Of a DNA stretch of 64,000 bases, positions 44,735-58,009 are shown piece after piece. How positions within the stretch are numbered: position 1 is the first letter of the stretch; each line of letters starts with the position of its first letter. The notes beneath the pieces were generated by a model that was not told the origin of the DNA, did not search any database, and saw nothing but the letters and a program-made list of their open reading frames with translations. Both the position numbers and the translations under genes were made by a program. The DNA comes from Anisus vortex. Taxonomy: Eukaryota; Mollusca; Gastropoda; Planorbidae. The stretch covers positions 23,335,301 to 23,399,300 of the forward strand of contig OX421506.1 in assembly GCA_949126835.1 (NCBI GenBank). Reading direction: 5' to 3'.

Positions 44735-47245
44735 CTTGTACTGCGCTCGTTTTGCTGATTTGTCTATTGTTTCAATTACAGCTGGGCTTGAGGGGGTGGG
44801 TAGGTGTGGCGGAGATGAGTCTTCGTCTACCGGCATGTGACGAGTCGCGTCTTTGCGCGTGCGTGATCCGCGTGAGATTCCCACTACAGTCAGTTGTGTG
44901 TTCAAGTGTTTATTCATACACACACGCACGCGATAATAGCTCATCGTCTCGCGAGCAACACAACGAGGGTTGAAATGTTAATGAGGGTTTTAAATGGCTA
45001 TCCCATTGCGTTTATTTAAGTGGGTCTTAGAATAAAACGGCAGAGGAAACAGGCACGGTCGATACTGCATGCTTATTTACAAGTTATCTAATCCTTTTTC
45101 ATCAATGTACGATAACTATAACATATTGACCCCAAAAAAAGGAAGCTATATAAAATTAACTATAACTTGTAGCAGTGGCTAAGAAGACACAATGGAATAG
45201 CTATACCACACAGAAAAAGTCTATGGCATATAACAACAACATATATAAATACCTTCTACATATTTAGCTATAACATCGAGGTTTTGAAACCGTCATTATA
45301 ACAAATAACGATATATTTTAGAAATAACTATAACGTAAAAGTGGAACCAAGATATCTTAAGAATTAGCTTTTCTCTCTCGAACAACAACAAACAAACATA
45401 CATACACAACAAACTATAACAAGCAACAACAGAACAACTGGCAATTAATTATATGATAATAATACCATGTAAACAGTAGACTGTAGACCATGTACGAATT
45501 TTACAACACCCAAAAAAACACTGTAGCCTACACTATAATTATTATAAGTAAATGTAAACTTTAGAATATGCGTTTGTACTAAAGTGAGAGAGAGTCTGTG
45601 TTTACAGTGTAAGAAAGAAGTAAATCAAGCATGAAAGAATGAGACTTTGCCCTACTTGTCCACTCTCTCCACACCCAGCCCCGCTAGGTTTGTATCGTCC
45701 TCGCCCAGCGCTGTCAACTGTGCTGTTTTTTAATTCCGCAAATATAAATACGTCAAAAAGGGGATATAAAGAGCATATCACTGTGAATTGTGTTCGTCAG
45801 TGGTTTGTTGATATGTATGTCTGTGAGAGATACATTTCTAATTTATTTGAATGAAATCGTACTTAAATAAGTAGGGCCTATACTTGTATTGTAAATACAC
45901 CAAATAAAACGTATAGAGAATTTTGTTACCATTTTTGAACCTTTTTTGTAACACCTTAATGCCTGTGTTGTAGATCTATATATGTTGTAAGCAGTCTAAC
46001 AGTTCTGTAGACATTGCAAACATCCGTTTGTTACCAGTTGCTAACCTGATGTCGCAGGTCCTGTTTTAAACACCGGGAAAGGGTGGTGTTATCTTTCACT
46101 TGTGGACTGGTTGAATCGGTCTTTAAAATGTACTTTCTCCTGCCCCCAAAATAACTTACGGTAGTTTTGTCAAACGTGCAAGATACATGTACTTTATTTT
46201 ATCAATCATTCAAATATTGTTTCGTTTTTATTGTTCATGTAATACACATTTTATGTTTTCGTTAATCCTCTACTACAAAGTTTGGTTTAATTAATCTTCT
46301 AATGCACACTGTTACATTCATTGCATGATACATGCTTCGTTTCATTAATAATTCAATTTGTTTTTTGTCTTGTTTTTGCATCCCGGTTATTTCAATATTT
46401 CTACTTCGCGACCCACCATTTTCTTCACCTATTCTAGCCTAAACGTAATATATATATAACGGATTAAAATTAAAACAAATATTATGTGTTTTCCCTGCAA
46501 TGTTTTTCTTCTATTCTTCTATGACGTTGCTTTCGGGGGAGGGGGCGGTACCGAGTCCGGGATCCGCCATTCGGTTTAAACTCTTACTGTATGATACTAC
46601 ACTTTCACTCCTCTGTTCTTTGACTGTATCTCCAGCTGATTGTGTGACTTCTAACTGAAATCCATTTTGGCTTTGTGTGTGTGTGAGGTTGCTAATGATT
46701 ATGCTTCATTGAAAGAGAGTGCGGATGGACATATTTGTTTAATGTACCACCTGTACGTGTGACTACATGAAACCTCTCACCATAGCGATTGGCCTGCCCC
46801 CCCCCCCAACCCCGCCCGCGCGCCTCTTGTTGTGTGTGTATGATGGGGCATCAAGTTGACAGACCGGTTTAAAGAGGTGAGGTGGGAGTAGGGCAAGTAG
46901 GGAGTGAAACAGTTCAAAGGTAAACCCCAGTTGTAAATATCTATCTGCATGTGATATCAGATGATAGGTAGAAGGACAAAATAAGGTTCAAATGAAAGGT
47001 ATAGTGTAGCTTTAGATTTGGATGCACAGTAAATATTTGGCTTTATATAACACACACTCGTCTTATTCAAAATACACACACATATATATCTATATATATA
47101 CACACAGAGGCACCGGTTAAAAAAAAGAATATTCAATAGCCACTATTCAATGGGTGTGTGTTTTTTTATAAGTTTTCTACAAAGCAGGGTTTTCAAAGCT
47201 CCTAATAGAAGCGAATAAGAATGGAGCTTCACTTGTTCCTCAAGT
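44735..47245. other. No gene seen; CpG-richer patch at 44805-44960
   Basis: 44805-44960 has a locally high CpG density (GACGAGTCGCGTC, GCGCGTGCGTGATCCGCGTG, CACGCACGCGATAATAG, CTCGCGAGC). 45000-47245 is AT-rich, with (TG)n and (TA)n patches near 46675 and 47085. Confidence 0.4.
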
Positions 47246-47249
47246 GGAT

Positions 47250-47690
47250 TACAGTGTGTTCATCTTTTAATCCATTCATGTTACGCCATGTAGTATATTA
47301 CAGTGTCTTCATCTTTTAATCCATTCATGTTACGCCATGTAGTATATTACAGTGTCTTCATCTTTTAATCCATTCAAGTTACGCTATGTAGTATATTACA
47401 GTGTCTTCATCTTTTAATCCATTCATGTTACGCCATGTAGTATATTCCAGTGTGTTCATCTTTTAATCCATTCATGTTACGCCATGTAGTATATTACAGT
47501 GTGTTCATCTTTTAATCCATTCATGTTACGCCATGTAGTATATTACAGTGTCTTCATCTTTTAATCCATTCATGTTACGCCATGTAGTATATTACAGTGT
47601 CTTCATCTTTTAATCCATTCATGTTACGCCATGTAGTATATTACAGTGTCTTCATCTTTTAATCCATTCATGTTGCGCCATGTAGCATTT
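47250..47690. repeat. 49-bp minisatellite, 9 copies
   Basis: Unit carries ACAGTGTCTTCATCTTTTAA, TCCATTCATGTTACGCCATG and TAGTATATT. TTCATCTTTT recurs at 47259, 47308 and every 49 bp to 47651, with very few substitutions (GTGT/GTCT, CATG/CAAG). Confidence 0.95.
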
Positions 47691-47731
47691 TAAAGTTGGA
47701 CAACAAAGAAAAAGCACGACCACCCATTTAA

Positions 47732-47804
47732 CCCTTACAGTCCCGGGCGCGTATATAGCGGAACTGAAGGCAGCATAGATAGAAGTAGGTCGGTACGGGA
47801 AGGG
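47732..47804. mobile_element. 73-bp piggyBac-like MITE candidate
   Basis: TTAA (47728-47731) then CCCTTACAGTCCCG ... CGGTACGGGAAGGG then TTAA (47805-47808). Terminal 14 bp are inverted matches at 11 positions; TTAA duplication and CCC-start ends are the piggyBac signature. Confidence 0.6.
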
Positions 47805-47999
47805 TTAAATATCAGTTCTTGACCAGCTTTCCCCTCCATCCCCCTCCCCACACACATGTAGGTCGTAATTTGGTTTATGGTCTTAGAGGTGTCCAACTTC
47901 CAAGAATGTTTTTTTTATCTCCTTCTCTGTTGATCGACAGTGAGATCTTCATATTATTTCTTTAATAATAATAATAATTCTATTTGTATCTTCTTCTTC

Positions 48000-48215
48000 T
48001 TCTTGTCCCTTAACCTTGGCGGTCGTTGGGGGGAGCTAATGGACACTGGGTGTCCATTTTGTCCTCTCTTGGGCTTGGTAGACTTGGCGGCGCCCATCTC
48101 CTCTCCAAGTCGGCGGTGGATTTATGGCTGCCTGCACCGGGGGTCGAACCCCTGATGCGGCGCTTGGGAGTCGAGCTCGCTGTCGACTTTGCTAACCAGC
48201 CGCTTAAACTATTTG
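48000..48215 (-). mobile_element. Second SINE-like family with tRNA head
   Basis: Minus strand reads GCGGCTGGTTAGCAAAGTCG then GGGGTTCGACCCCCGG (B box), and ends in (AAG)n. Different body from the main SINE. Confidence 0.5.
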
Positions 48216-48219
48216 TATA

Positions 48220-49479
48220 GCGCTGCTTAAAAACAGAATATAAGAGCGCATTTAACATTGAGCAACAAACAACTAAGAACAGGGATATAATTCTCCAGGC
48301 TAAAAACAAATAAAAATATAAAGCTAATTAATAATTTAAAACTTTACATACACAGAACAACGGAAATAAATGTAGCATTAACTGACCTAATATAAAAGTA
48401 AAAAACAGGGGTCTTAAAAATGTTTATTTAAGGAAGATAAATATTAAAATCATATTTTGTCAAGTTCTTGTTAAAAGTGACGATAGAACTTGTTCGCCTG
48501 AGTTGGATGGGAAGTAGGCTCCATACTTTTGGATTAGTTCCTTCAGATAGGCCGGCAGCTAGTTGTTATGAAGGAACTGATGGCAAAGTATCGCCACGTT
48601 GTATTCAATTCTGGCACTCACAGGGGGGAAAATGGAGAAAAACCGGAAAGAACGTTATTGGAATGCCCCGACACAAATTTCGTTTCGATATTTGATAAAT
48701 ATTTTAGACAAATACAAAACAATCGGCGGATGTACTTTATGATACCTTATATTAATTAAGTATTATTTATTTATTATTATCATTATTTAATATCTGTATT
48801 ACTATAATTGTCTCGATATAAATTTGTATTATTCACCAAGGTTATATTTTTCTTGTTATGTCTTTGACTGATGCCATTATTGTACTTGTGTACTTTGTGG
48901 CAAATAAAATCCAATAATTCTGCTTTGGTACGGATAGAGGACGTCGTTCATTGCGGGCTGAGCATTGTTCCGGACGCGCAATCCCTTATCATCCCATATA
49001 AAAAAAAAGGTGATGAATACTATAAAAAAAAAACGCTATCGAGGGCAAGTTAAACAATCGAAATGTTTGTGAACTTCAAAAAAAACAAAGCAAAAAGTGC
49101 CGCTGTTGTTCTCACAATGTGGGCCTTTTTATGTGTTTGTGTGTGACGTTATTGTTGTCACGGGACGCATTCCAGCGAGTCCCGTTGTTGTGTGTGTTTC
49201 GACCTCCCCCACACCATCACCCTCATGTTGTGATTTCTAGGACACGGGCCTCTCGATTTCGTCAGTCAATTCCTATCCCCCTCCCCCACCCCATTCTTTC
49301 ATTCTTTTTTTATTAGTGCATAGTTTGTCTCTCGTCATTGTAAGGTCTCGTACAGAGTGGAGGTGAGTGTTGGGTAAAAAGCTGGTGGGGGGGGGGGGGG
49401 TAGGGAGAGATAAGATGGGACAGTCCCATCATAGTAGATTTCTTCCCTTTACTCACACACATACACGTAGTGTCCCCCG

Positions 49480-49514
<35 letters not shown>

Positions 49515-50125
49515 AAACAAACATTACAACACAACATAGAGAACTTCGTTAAGGTAAATAAACTGGCCTTGAAGATCCGTCCATCGTGTAAGAAGGCACG
49601 ATTGTGGGGGGTTCATTTAGTCTGGCTGTGTTGTAGGTCATTCACAATATACTGTTCTTACATGTGTGTTCTTGTGTGCGGTAAACATGCACATTTTACC
49701 CTCAACTTAAAAAAAAACAAAAAAAACAACTCATTCCAGGGTCGTAACCGTCAAGGTGTGCCCAACCAAGCCGCAGTTTGATCAGCTAGCCATTGTCGGA
49801 GGAAGTGATCTGAATTCTTTATGGCGACCAAAAATAGCTTTGCAGTAATAACACCTTCACACATACACAAAACAACAACAACCAATTATTAAGTAATTCA
49901 TTGATAAATAGGTTTCATATTACTATAGCAATATAACAATGCGTTTATTATGATAAAATGAACTTTTTTTTATGGGATTTCATTTGCTTCTTTTTTATTT
50001 TTAAAAAAAAATAGTATTATGTTTGTTTTTGTAAAATGATAAAACATGTGAGGACCAAACATGTGATAAACTAATGTGAGGGTGTTTCGTTTATAGTCAC
50101 ATCTAATCGTGCGCGTGGCTTCAGT
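48220..50125. other. No gene seen; (CT)n at 49481-49513
   Basis: The 48230-48620 segment may be an old repeat (TATTTGTATAGCGCTGCTTA). G18 at 49387-49400 region and pyrimidine tracts 49205-49300. A weak exon-like string at 49740-49781 is discussed under findings. Confidence 0.35.
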
Positions 50126-50128
50126 AAT

Positions 50129-50435
50129 ACCAACTAATATAATAAGATGGTCCGCTTGCTTTAATTGAATATTTCTGCTATTTGATGGCTCGAATTACTT
50201 CTTTTCGGAATTCCCGATTTCCTAGTGTATTGTGCACTTCCGTTTTATTTAATGGCTATGATTTTATCAATGAAAAATCCAAATTTAAATCGAAATTTGC
50301 ATACAGCGGAAACATTTAGGCAAACGTAGGAGCGTAGAAGTCATTTAAGACAGCGTTATTGGATGCACAAGGAAAAAGAACATATAAGCTAAAAAAAATA
50401 GTGCGACCGGTCCATCTTATTATAGTCTTTGGTAA
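50129..50435. mobile_element. MITE related to 10485-10773
   Basis: Left TAATATAATAAGATGGTCCG, right GACCGGTCCATCTTATTATA + GTCTTT. Body in reverse orientation relative to 10485 (ATTTGATGGCTCGAATTAC, TAGTGTATTGTGCACTTCCG). TAATAC / GTAATAC extend the inverted ends. Confidence 0.75.
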
Positions 50436-50954
50436 TACTTGTAATAGACTTAGCAGTAGGCCTGTATACTAAATAAATTAATCTAATATATATTATAAAA
50501 TAAGATTATTTCTGAGACTACACATAACGGGAATTCTTGTGTTGGTATTTTTAGAAAATACGTTAATGTCAGCGTGACACCTGCGTCTATTATTATTTTT
50601 TTCCGCCATGTTGATCCCCGTTCGGTCCAGGCTGTTTCCAACCCCTTGCATTCTCTTTCTGTTAAATGACACACCTTGCCGTCTGCACCTTAGTCTTGAC
50701 CTAGAAATTACAATGCAACGGCCATTCATAATGGGTGGGTGGGTGGTGGTAGTTTAGGTTTGAGGGTGTGTATAGAAATAGCTGTTCGCCCAATGCATCT
50801 TCCTGTCAGAAATTATTATTTTAATTTGTTTTTAAAAACATTTCCTCGACGGACGCCGATATTTCATAAAGAAAGGGGACACAACACCACACCGCACTTT
50901 TGATTTTATTTTTTAAAAGCAGGGGTTCTCTAACTGGGTGGTATGCTTACCACG

Positions 50955-51270
50955 ATTTATTTCATTTCCAAAAGATGTTACCTTAATTAAGAAAACGATG
51001 GATTGTGAATGTCAGACGTGAAGAAGCACCTATTTATAATCCCAAACTAATTGCTTGATGCAAAAACAATGTTCGTTTTTTTTTGTTTTTATGAATTTAA
51101 GCATTGTGTTTTTTTTTATTACCAAGGACGCAACTCTTGATTAATTTCTTTTATAAACAAAGCTAAATTTAACTTAACGTGACTAACACTTTTGAGTATT
51201 AATTATCGCTTACTCAATTTTGATTTAAAAAACTGACTCATAACTAATCTTGTAGCCTTTGTATATTTCT
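50955..51270 (+). repeat. Second copy of the THAP-relic repeat
   Basis: See 3597-3905. Carries ATTTCATTTCCAAAAGATG (ISFPKDV) and, after a frameshift, CGATGGATTGTGAATGTCAG (RWIVNVR). Confidence 0.65.
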
Positions 51271-51274
51271 AAAA

Positions 51275-51830
51275 GACCAGAACTGGCCGTCGGGGTTGAA
51301 ATCAAATGTCAAACACCAGCAAAAGCATGTTTTTTGTTTATGGAAATAGCGGGAAAGGGCACCGGAAGTTCATGATCTCTTCCAGTTGAAAAGGTCATGC
51401 CTAATTAAGACTTGTCAATTATAGCATTCAATAAGGAAATTTTGTTCGATATATCGAATGCACTATAATGAAACACTAAATGATTGGCTTGTATTGGCAT
51501 CAACAAAAATCTCTTTTGATTATTCGTCACAAACTATGGCCACGACGTCACTTCCCGCCAAATCGCCTCGTTTCGAGGCAATTGCTTTGAACAAACATTC
51601 ATTTCGTGTCAAAGATGCGTTAGGCAAAGTACGATAGATTATGTAGGCAATGATTTAACAGCCTGTTGTTAGCAACGACTTTAACTAGCCAGCTGAATAG
51701 TGATTAAGTAATTCAATTTACTTTGAAGAACGCATAACAAAAAGGTTCAATTCGTTCATTGTGGACTATTACAGGCAGTCAAATTAGTGCATGAAATATT
51801 TCACTTACAATACATGTAAATAGTTAAGTA
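51275..51830. other. Unique sequence, no gene seen
   Basis: Nothing recognised. Confidence 0.4.
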
Positions 51831-51834
51831 ATCT

Positions 51835-52115
51835 CTCACACACACATTCTCTCATGTAGCTTTCACACACACATATATTTGTTTTCCCCATAACAAACTG
51901 AAGGTATTAACAAGGAAATATCAACAGACATACCTTTTGACACATTCTTGCATGTGTGTGGTGTGTGAATGTGCTGGTGTGTATGTGGTCTGTTGGTATG
52001 CTATTTGTGGTGTGTGTAATGAGTGTGTGTGGAGTTTGTGGTATGCTATCTTTCCGTATGTGATGAGTGTGTGCGTGTGTGGTGTGGTCCATGTGTAGTG
52101 TGTGTGTGTGTTGAC
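51835..52115. repeat. (CA)n / (TG)n-rich simple repeat
   Basis: CA-rich at 51837-51880 and TG-rich, imperfect, at 51952-52115. The minus-strand Thr/His-rich open frames (THTLHMDHTTHAHTHH) are repeat translations. Confidence 0.85.
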
Positions 52116-52242
52116 ACAAACGTCTATTAGTAAAGGATTCATTAAGGCAGTTGTGTTTTTTTTGTAAATAGTTAATACTTTCATCTACGTCTTTGCCACT
52201 TGAAGTTAGAGGCGGTGTGTTGTTTTTTTTGGTCACTTAGAG

Positions 52243-52360
52243 TAAAGGGCGATCCACAAATCACGTACGCAATGAGGGGGAGAGGGGAGATTTGCATTGG
52301 GGGCCCCATCGATTTGTACAGGGATAAGGGAGGGGTCCTCGATTAAAATGCGAACGTACG
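52243..52360. mobile_element. 'GGGCGATCCACAAATCACGT' DNA-element end
   Basis: AGGGCGATCCACAAATCACG followed by a G-rich segment (GAGGGGGAGAGGGG). Resembles one end of the GACGTC element class; the other end may be near 52350 (GCGAACGTACGC). Confidence 0.35.
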
Positions 52361-52364
52361 CAAA

Positions 52365-55300
52365 CATTTATAATTTATACACTGAACCTACATTACAATT
52401 AAAAATAAACAACCGATCAGAGAGACCTGGTTAAAATCACACACATTAGATTTGAACACTAATTACATTTTCAAAGGCTGGCGATGAATTGTGATAATTA
52501 TTGTTCACACACTTACACTCGTTAACACACCCAGGGCATTTAAAATTATAGGATTTTGTAGTGATGTAACTGTTGCCTTTAAATGCAAACGGAATTCTGA
52601 TTTGTTGTTTAATTGAACATAATAAAAAAATATACATTATTACAATATCTCATTATTAAAAATTAGTACTTTTAACATACCCACGTCCGATTGGTTTATA
52701 CGCTTATTTCAGTAAAAAAGAAAATAGTTTCTATTTTAGCTTTAACTGTATTTTTTTTTCAAATCAATTATTTTTACAAAGAGTTAAGACAATTTGATTG
52801 TTCTATTGTAATTCTTTAATGTGAGCAACAACGGTATTAAAAAAAAAACAACTATAAATAGTAAGAGAATTAAATTTTTCAAAAAAAAAAAAAAAGGTGT
52901 GTTATGTTATTCTTGGGGGTGGGGTGCAAAGTAAGGGTGAAACAGGGGGGGGGGGGATAAGGGTTATGATAATATGGCTTTATTTGTGTGCGAAATATAT
53001 GTATGTGCCCTTACGTTTATTTTCTCCTAACAATGTATAGTTATTTAAGTAAAAAAAATTTGGGGCAGATTAGAATTAATTGTATCCTGTTGTCATGCGG
53101 CTCAGACCCTTTTCACGTCTTTATATATATATATATATATTTATATAATCTGTGGCGCACCTAAAAGGGTCATATCAAGGACACACGTCGCCATATTTTA
53201 ACCCCTTGTAATGTCTTCCTTTTTTAGTTGTTTTTTTTTTTGGTGTGTCTATGAAACAATTAAACCATAAGGTGCATTAGCTTAGCCGCCGTTTAGCTTG
53301 TGTGTGTGTGGTTTGTTTCGTGTATTGGCTCTGACTAAATGCATGTGTGTGCAATACTTTAAAAAAAAATTTAGTTTGTTTTTCGACAGGCTAATCCTTT
53401 TGAACATCAATTTAGGGCTCGCCACACGTTAATTCGAATTCCGAGGTCATCTCGACCTGTTCACCTGTTAATGTTACCTCTATCTCTCTCTTTTTTTTAA
53501 AATATTTATTTCAATTCTATCAAAAATGTGCATAGCTGTGAAACTGGGGCGTGTTTAATATGGGGGTGTTGGGGCGAGGTGTCCACCAAAAAAAAATCAT
53601 TTTCGTTTGTTTTGCCTTCACAATGTTGTCGGGAGCATCCGTTCTTGAGCCCGATCGAATGCATCGGCCACCTCTGCTCAGGTCTGCGGTCCTGGCACTG
53701 TAAAAGGAAACACGAGTTCTTACGCCCCCCCCCCCCTTCCGAGCTGTGACTCCACGCCGTGTTAGTAAGGACAGCATCCGGTATAATCAGGACTTCGCCA
53801 TGTTAAACCGAGAACGAGGCTCGTCTACCAAACATCTCGCTCATGTAATCTGCGCTACCAAAATAATACCACATGTACATGTACATTTTAGAGCGTATGT
53901 AGACCTACTAATTTCTGGACTGCTTATTGTTTTTGTTACTTTTATAAATCATTGACAGAACTTCGAAATGATTTTATAACAAGAACCCTCTGTTTTATTC
54001 AGACTCCCAGAAAAAGATGAACATATAAAATAATGTGAGAATTATTTGATTTTTTAAACAATTTATTATATTTGCCTAGTTCTTGTTTTCGTCCTCTCTT
54101 TTTTTTTTAAATTATTTTTTGGGGGTTTCTTGACTGGCGCCTCAGACAAGAAAACAATGGCTCCTCCTGTTTACTTCTGGCGCCCCGTTTACGCCACTGC
54201 ACGCCCCTCCAGGTTGACACCTGCATATTGAATGACGTCAAACCGGTGAACTGTTTGTGATCGGAAATCCTCCTGTCCCTCGTGTCACGTGAGTAGTCTA
54301 CATTCCTTCACGCTGTATGTCTGAGGGTTTACCTTGTCACTAGGTCTAAATGACATTTATTCATGACCTACAAGCTCCCCCATCATCTTTCCAGCCCCCC
54401 CTCCCTCATCCACTCGACCACACACACACTCGGTATATACTTCCATCCATCAACTCGACAACCCAACATTCAACACAATCAGAGCCTCCGCAATAGGTTG
54501 TCAATGTTGGCTTACCCATGATTGTTTTATTTGAATCTATTGGGGGCAGCCTTTTTTTTTAATTACCTGCCTTGGTGGCCGATTGTACAAAAATAAATAA
54601 TAATAAATACGTTGCGAGCAATGTTTTTGTTTGAAATGCCATTTAAACAAAACAATTTGTCATTGGAAGAAAATGGATGACATGACCCACAGAGATCTTC
54701 TTAAGGTGAATGTGACTACAGCGTCTTCGACTTTGCACCTGTGAAAAAAACGTAAAATTCTCACCCTCTCCCACCCATTGTGTGCACCACTCCAAAAACA
54801 AAAACGACCTGACTGTATGACACGTCTGTGGCAGTGACACTTATTGGCAAAATTTGATTTAAGAGTGCTTGAATATTAACTGTGAAAGCTGTTTTTAGTT
54901 TTCGAAGAAGCCAGCGCAGTTATATTTAAAACGGGCGCGTTTCTGACTGTGTGCTTCATTTGCAGTTACCTTAAAATCCTTAAAATCTTGCATCCGGTTC
55001 ACTTTGTCTTTATTTGTTTCTTTTTCTTCTTCTTAAAAAACCAAAAGAGTTAACCCATTCATCTCCCGCCTATTGTCTTGTGTGTTTGCATCACGCCACA
55101 ACGCCACCTCGATGCATGACTCATGGCAGTGTCAGTGACAAAAAGGGGAGATGATGGTGTATGATTTTGGCATTTATTGTCAATTTTTTTTTAATACTGG
55201 AAAACTAAAGTTAGTCGAAAGACTTCAAGAGGTCCGACCTTTGCATTAAGTGCTTAAGGCTTGATCTTGCTTTTCACCCTCCCCCTTTTTTTTTCATTGT

Positions 55301-56380
55301 CCCCATATTCCCTCTCCCCTTGCCCACAATGTCCAACAGACCCTAAAATAGAAGCGAGTAGAAAACCAAATTGCCAAAAGTTTAACCTGCGCCTTCCCCC
55401 CATCCATTCTTCCCGGCTCCCCAAACAGTTTCCCCCATCTGAGTTGAATGCCAACAAACGAAGTATCTAAAATAGTCTAAATGTTGACTCAATGGCCGGT
55501 GGGTTGAATACTGAAACTGCTTGTTCCTGGTCCGGGGGCTTTACACAGTTATAGGAAGGTCTCGTTAAGAACCATAACAAAACTTTTTTTTTGGTTGAAT
55601 TAAATGCGTTATCGTTCGTAAAGTTAAAGTTATATACTTACGGTTAAATGATTTTAAAAAATATCTTAGATTCACGTCTGCAGTTAAAAATCAAGAATTT
55701 TCTTGCGGCAACATCTTTTAGATATGATTTTTATCCCCTACATCTTTTCTTACTCACAGAATAACCAGGAACGCAGCCCATAGGCATGCTTTGTTACTAA
55801 ATAAACGAATCGGACCGGAAGTGTTGGAATGCATCGACCTTTTAAGGTTCACCATGCACGTATAATCGTTTAGACTTGTCAATGTTAAATTGTACTGGTA
55901 TTTTGTTGAAAGCAGTATATAGTAGTGCTCCTCCGTAACAAGGCTTTGTTGAAAGCTTACTTAGCCAGCGTGCCACCCACCGGTTAGTTGCTCCCTCCCC
56001 ATCTCCTACCACCATCATCATCAAAACAACAACAACCCGGCAACAAACAAACAGCAATACGGTACATTGTTGTGAATGTATATGTCAGGGTTAGGGACAT
56101 GGAAAGGTCAGAGGTCTTCAAGAGAGTTACACAAATTGAAAAAAACAACTATAAAAACAGTTAGTGATCTGCTGACCAAAAAGAAGAAAAAAGCAACATG
56201 TCATTACCGTGTTAGATAATCGCCAATTATATGTGTGTAAAGTATGTGTGTAATGTGTGTTGAAATGTACGCACCGGGGCCCCGGTCACGAATTTTCAAA
56301 ATAGATCTACACACGGTTGCATTATCAGGATTAATGTAGGCCACTCGGCTCGGTAGCACTGCGCTTGACTAGCTAGACCG
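52365..56380. other. No gene seen; 4 kb of AT- and run-rich sequence
   Basis: (TA)n at 53122-53142, poly-G at 52946-52956, C11 at 53726. 54130-54215 ends GTTTACGCCACTG, resembling the right end of the MITE at 15703-15918. 55050-55160 has an imperfect inverted pair (TTAACCCATTCATCTCCCG / GGGGAGATGATGG). Confidence 0.4.
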
Positions 56381-56386
56381 GTCTAA

Positions 56387-56756
56387 GGGGCTGGCCGGCC
56401 AAAAATGACGTCGTGGAATTTCGGCCCACTTTTAACCCGTCTCCTCTCAATCGTCACAAGTTGTCACAAAAAGTCGAAACTCCCACTTCCAATCTAACGG
56501 CAGCAAGCTCTGCCTCTCCATCCTTCCTCCCAACAAAAAAAGTCCCGCCATATTTCCAATTTCACTTTTCTTGTTATTCCAATAAACAATATAACTAATG
56601 TAGTTAATTACCTGAAACTTGTTAAAATAGAAATTTCCATTTAAAGTTGCACATTTTTGTATATGATCTCACATTCTCGCACTGTGTTAACGGTCCCTCC
56701 ACCGTCTTCACATATCGTCACAAATGTTTAACTCGACGTCATTTACGGACATCCCC
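56387..56756. mobile_element. DNA element with GACGTC-bearing terminal inverted repeats
   Basis: Left GGGGCTGGCCGGCC + AAAAATGACGTCG; right CGACGTCATTTACGGACAT + CCCC, an imperfect ~25-bp TIR. Shares its body with 17690-18110. No ORF beyond ~95 codons. Confidence 0.65.
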
Positions 56757-57106
56757 TATTAAAGCAAGCAGACAGACAGGTTTGTCAGCTGACCCCGGGC
56801 ATTGCACCGGTGACACAACCAGTGTGAGACCAATCTGTCAGGCTATGACACCCCCCCTTCCCCCCACACACATACAAACCCCAAAGTCGAGATCCTTAGT
56901 TCCGACATTAAACCAGAGGGCCCATTTCATAAATTAAAGACGTGGATGATTCGTATTTCGTATATCGTGTATTAGTATAAGGTAATAATAATAAAAGATT
57001 TTTTTTTACAGTGCGCCATACCTAATCCATGAATCCGAAAATCAGTGCGGTAACCTCTGACCTGTGAACACTGCATAACAATTTCGTAGTTCTAATTAGT
57101 TTAAAC

Positions 57107-57334
57107 CATTGGTTCTCAAAACATGACCCTACTTCCTGCGCCTTCCTAGCAATAAGGTTTTGACTAAACGGCGATTTGGGGAAAAGTGTGGGGGAAAACT
57201 GACGATGTCTTTTTTTCGGTCTGGGATAGTTTGGGAAAATGTAGGAAAGTTTTAAGAAAATCAACAAAGGTTTGGAAACGATTTTCAAGTTCACTAAAAT
57301 GGTCAAAACAGCATGAACGCTATGGGAACCACTG
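57107..57334. mobile_element. hAT-like MITE (CATTGGTTCTCAAA...GGGAACCACTG)
   Basis: Imperfect inverted ends; internal G/T-rich body with TTTGGGGAAAAGTGTGGGGG. No convincing 8-bp duplication. Confidence 0.5.
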
Positions 57335-58009
57335 AAAGAAAACTTCGATATATTGCTTACAATTATTAGTTTCTAAAATGTTTGCGTGGAGTCTGTATGG
57401 GATATATATCTGTGTGTGTATGAAGTGGGGCGAGTATATGGGGTAATGAATAAGCTTGTCCTGGGGCGTTAAATATGTTGACCTATAAAATGTGCACACA
57501 CAGACACACACACATATCGAAGCTGTATCCAGAATGCCCCGTGTCGAGTGGAAGGAGATTTTGACACACAGATAACGGCACATCGGGTCCGATGGATAAG
57601 GGGCTCTGTCAAGGGGCGAGGGGGTGGCCGAGGCTTCCGAAGATATCTTGAGATTATCGCTGGTTCGCTACTGAAGTCCCGTTATGTTTTTCACCACGGT
57701 ACGATTGTTTTATCAGTGTGAACTCCAGCCACAGAGATTCTCGAAATGCCTACGTTGTGACAAACAAAGACAGAAGTGTATCAGTACGACTCTTTCGGTT
57801 AGCTGTTTGTTTGTTTTTGGTTTCTACGAAAGAAGGCTTTTTAAAAACCAATTTTGTTACCATAGTATAGGGCTCCTGAGACATCCTGATTCAGAGAGAA
57901 CAGTGTAAATATGTCAGCAAAATGAAACACAAAGGAAAGATAATTAATGAATGCAAAATACAGATGCCGATTTCCACTATAAAAAAATAGTAGGCCTAAG
58001 TTAAAGTCC

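Noticed and set aside
51907..52236. His/Thr-rich 109-codon minus frame suggesting a metal-binding peptide
   Set aside because: Translation of imperfect (CA/TG)n.
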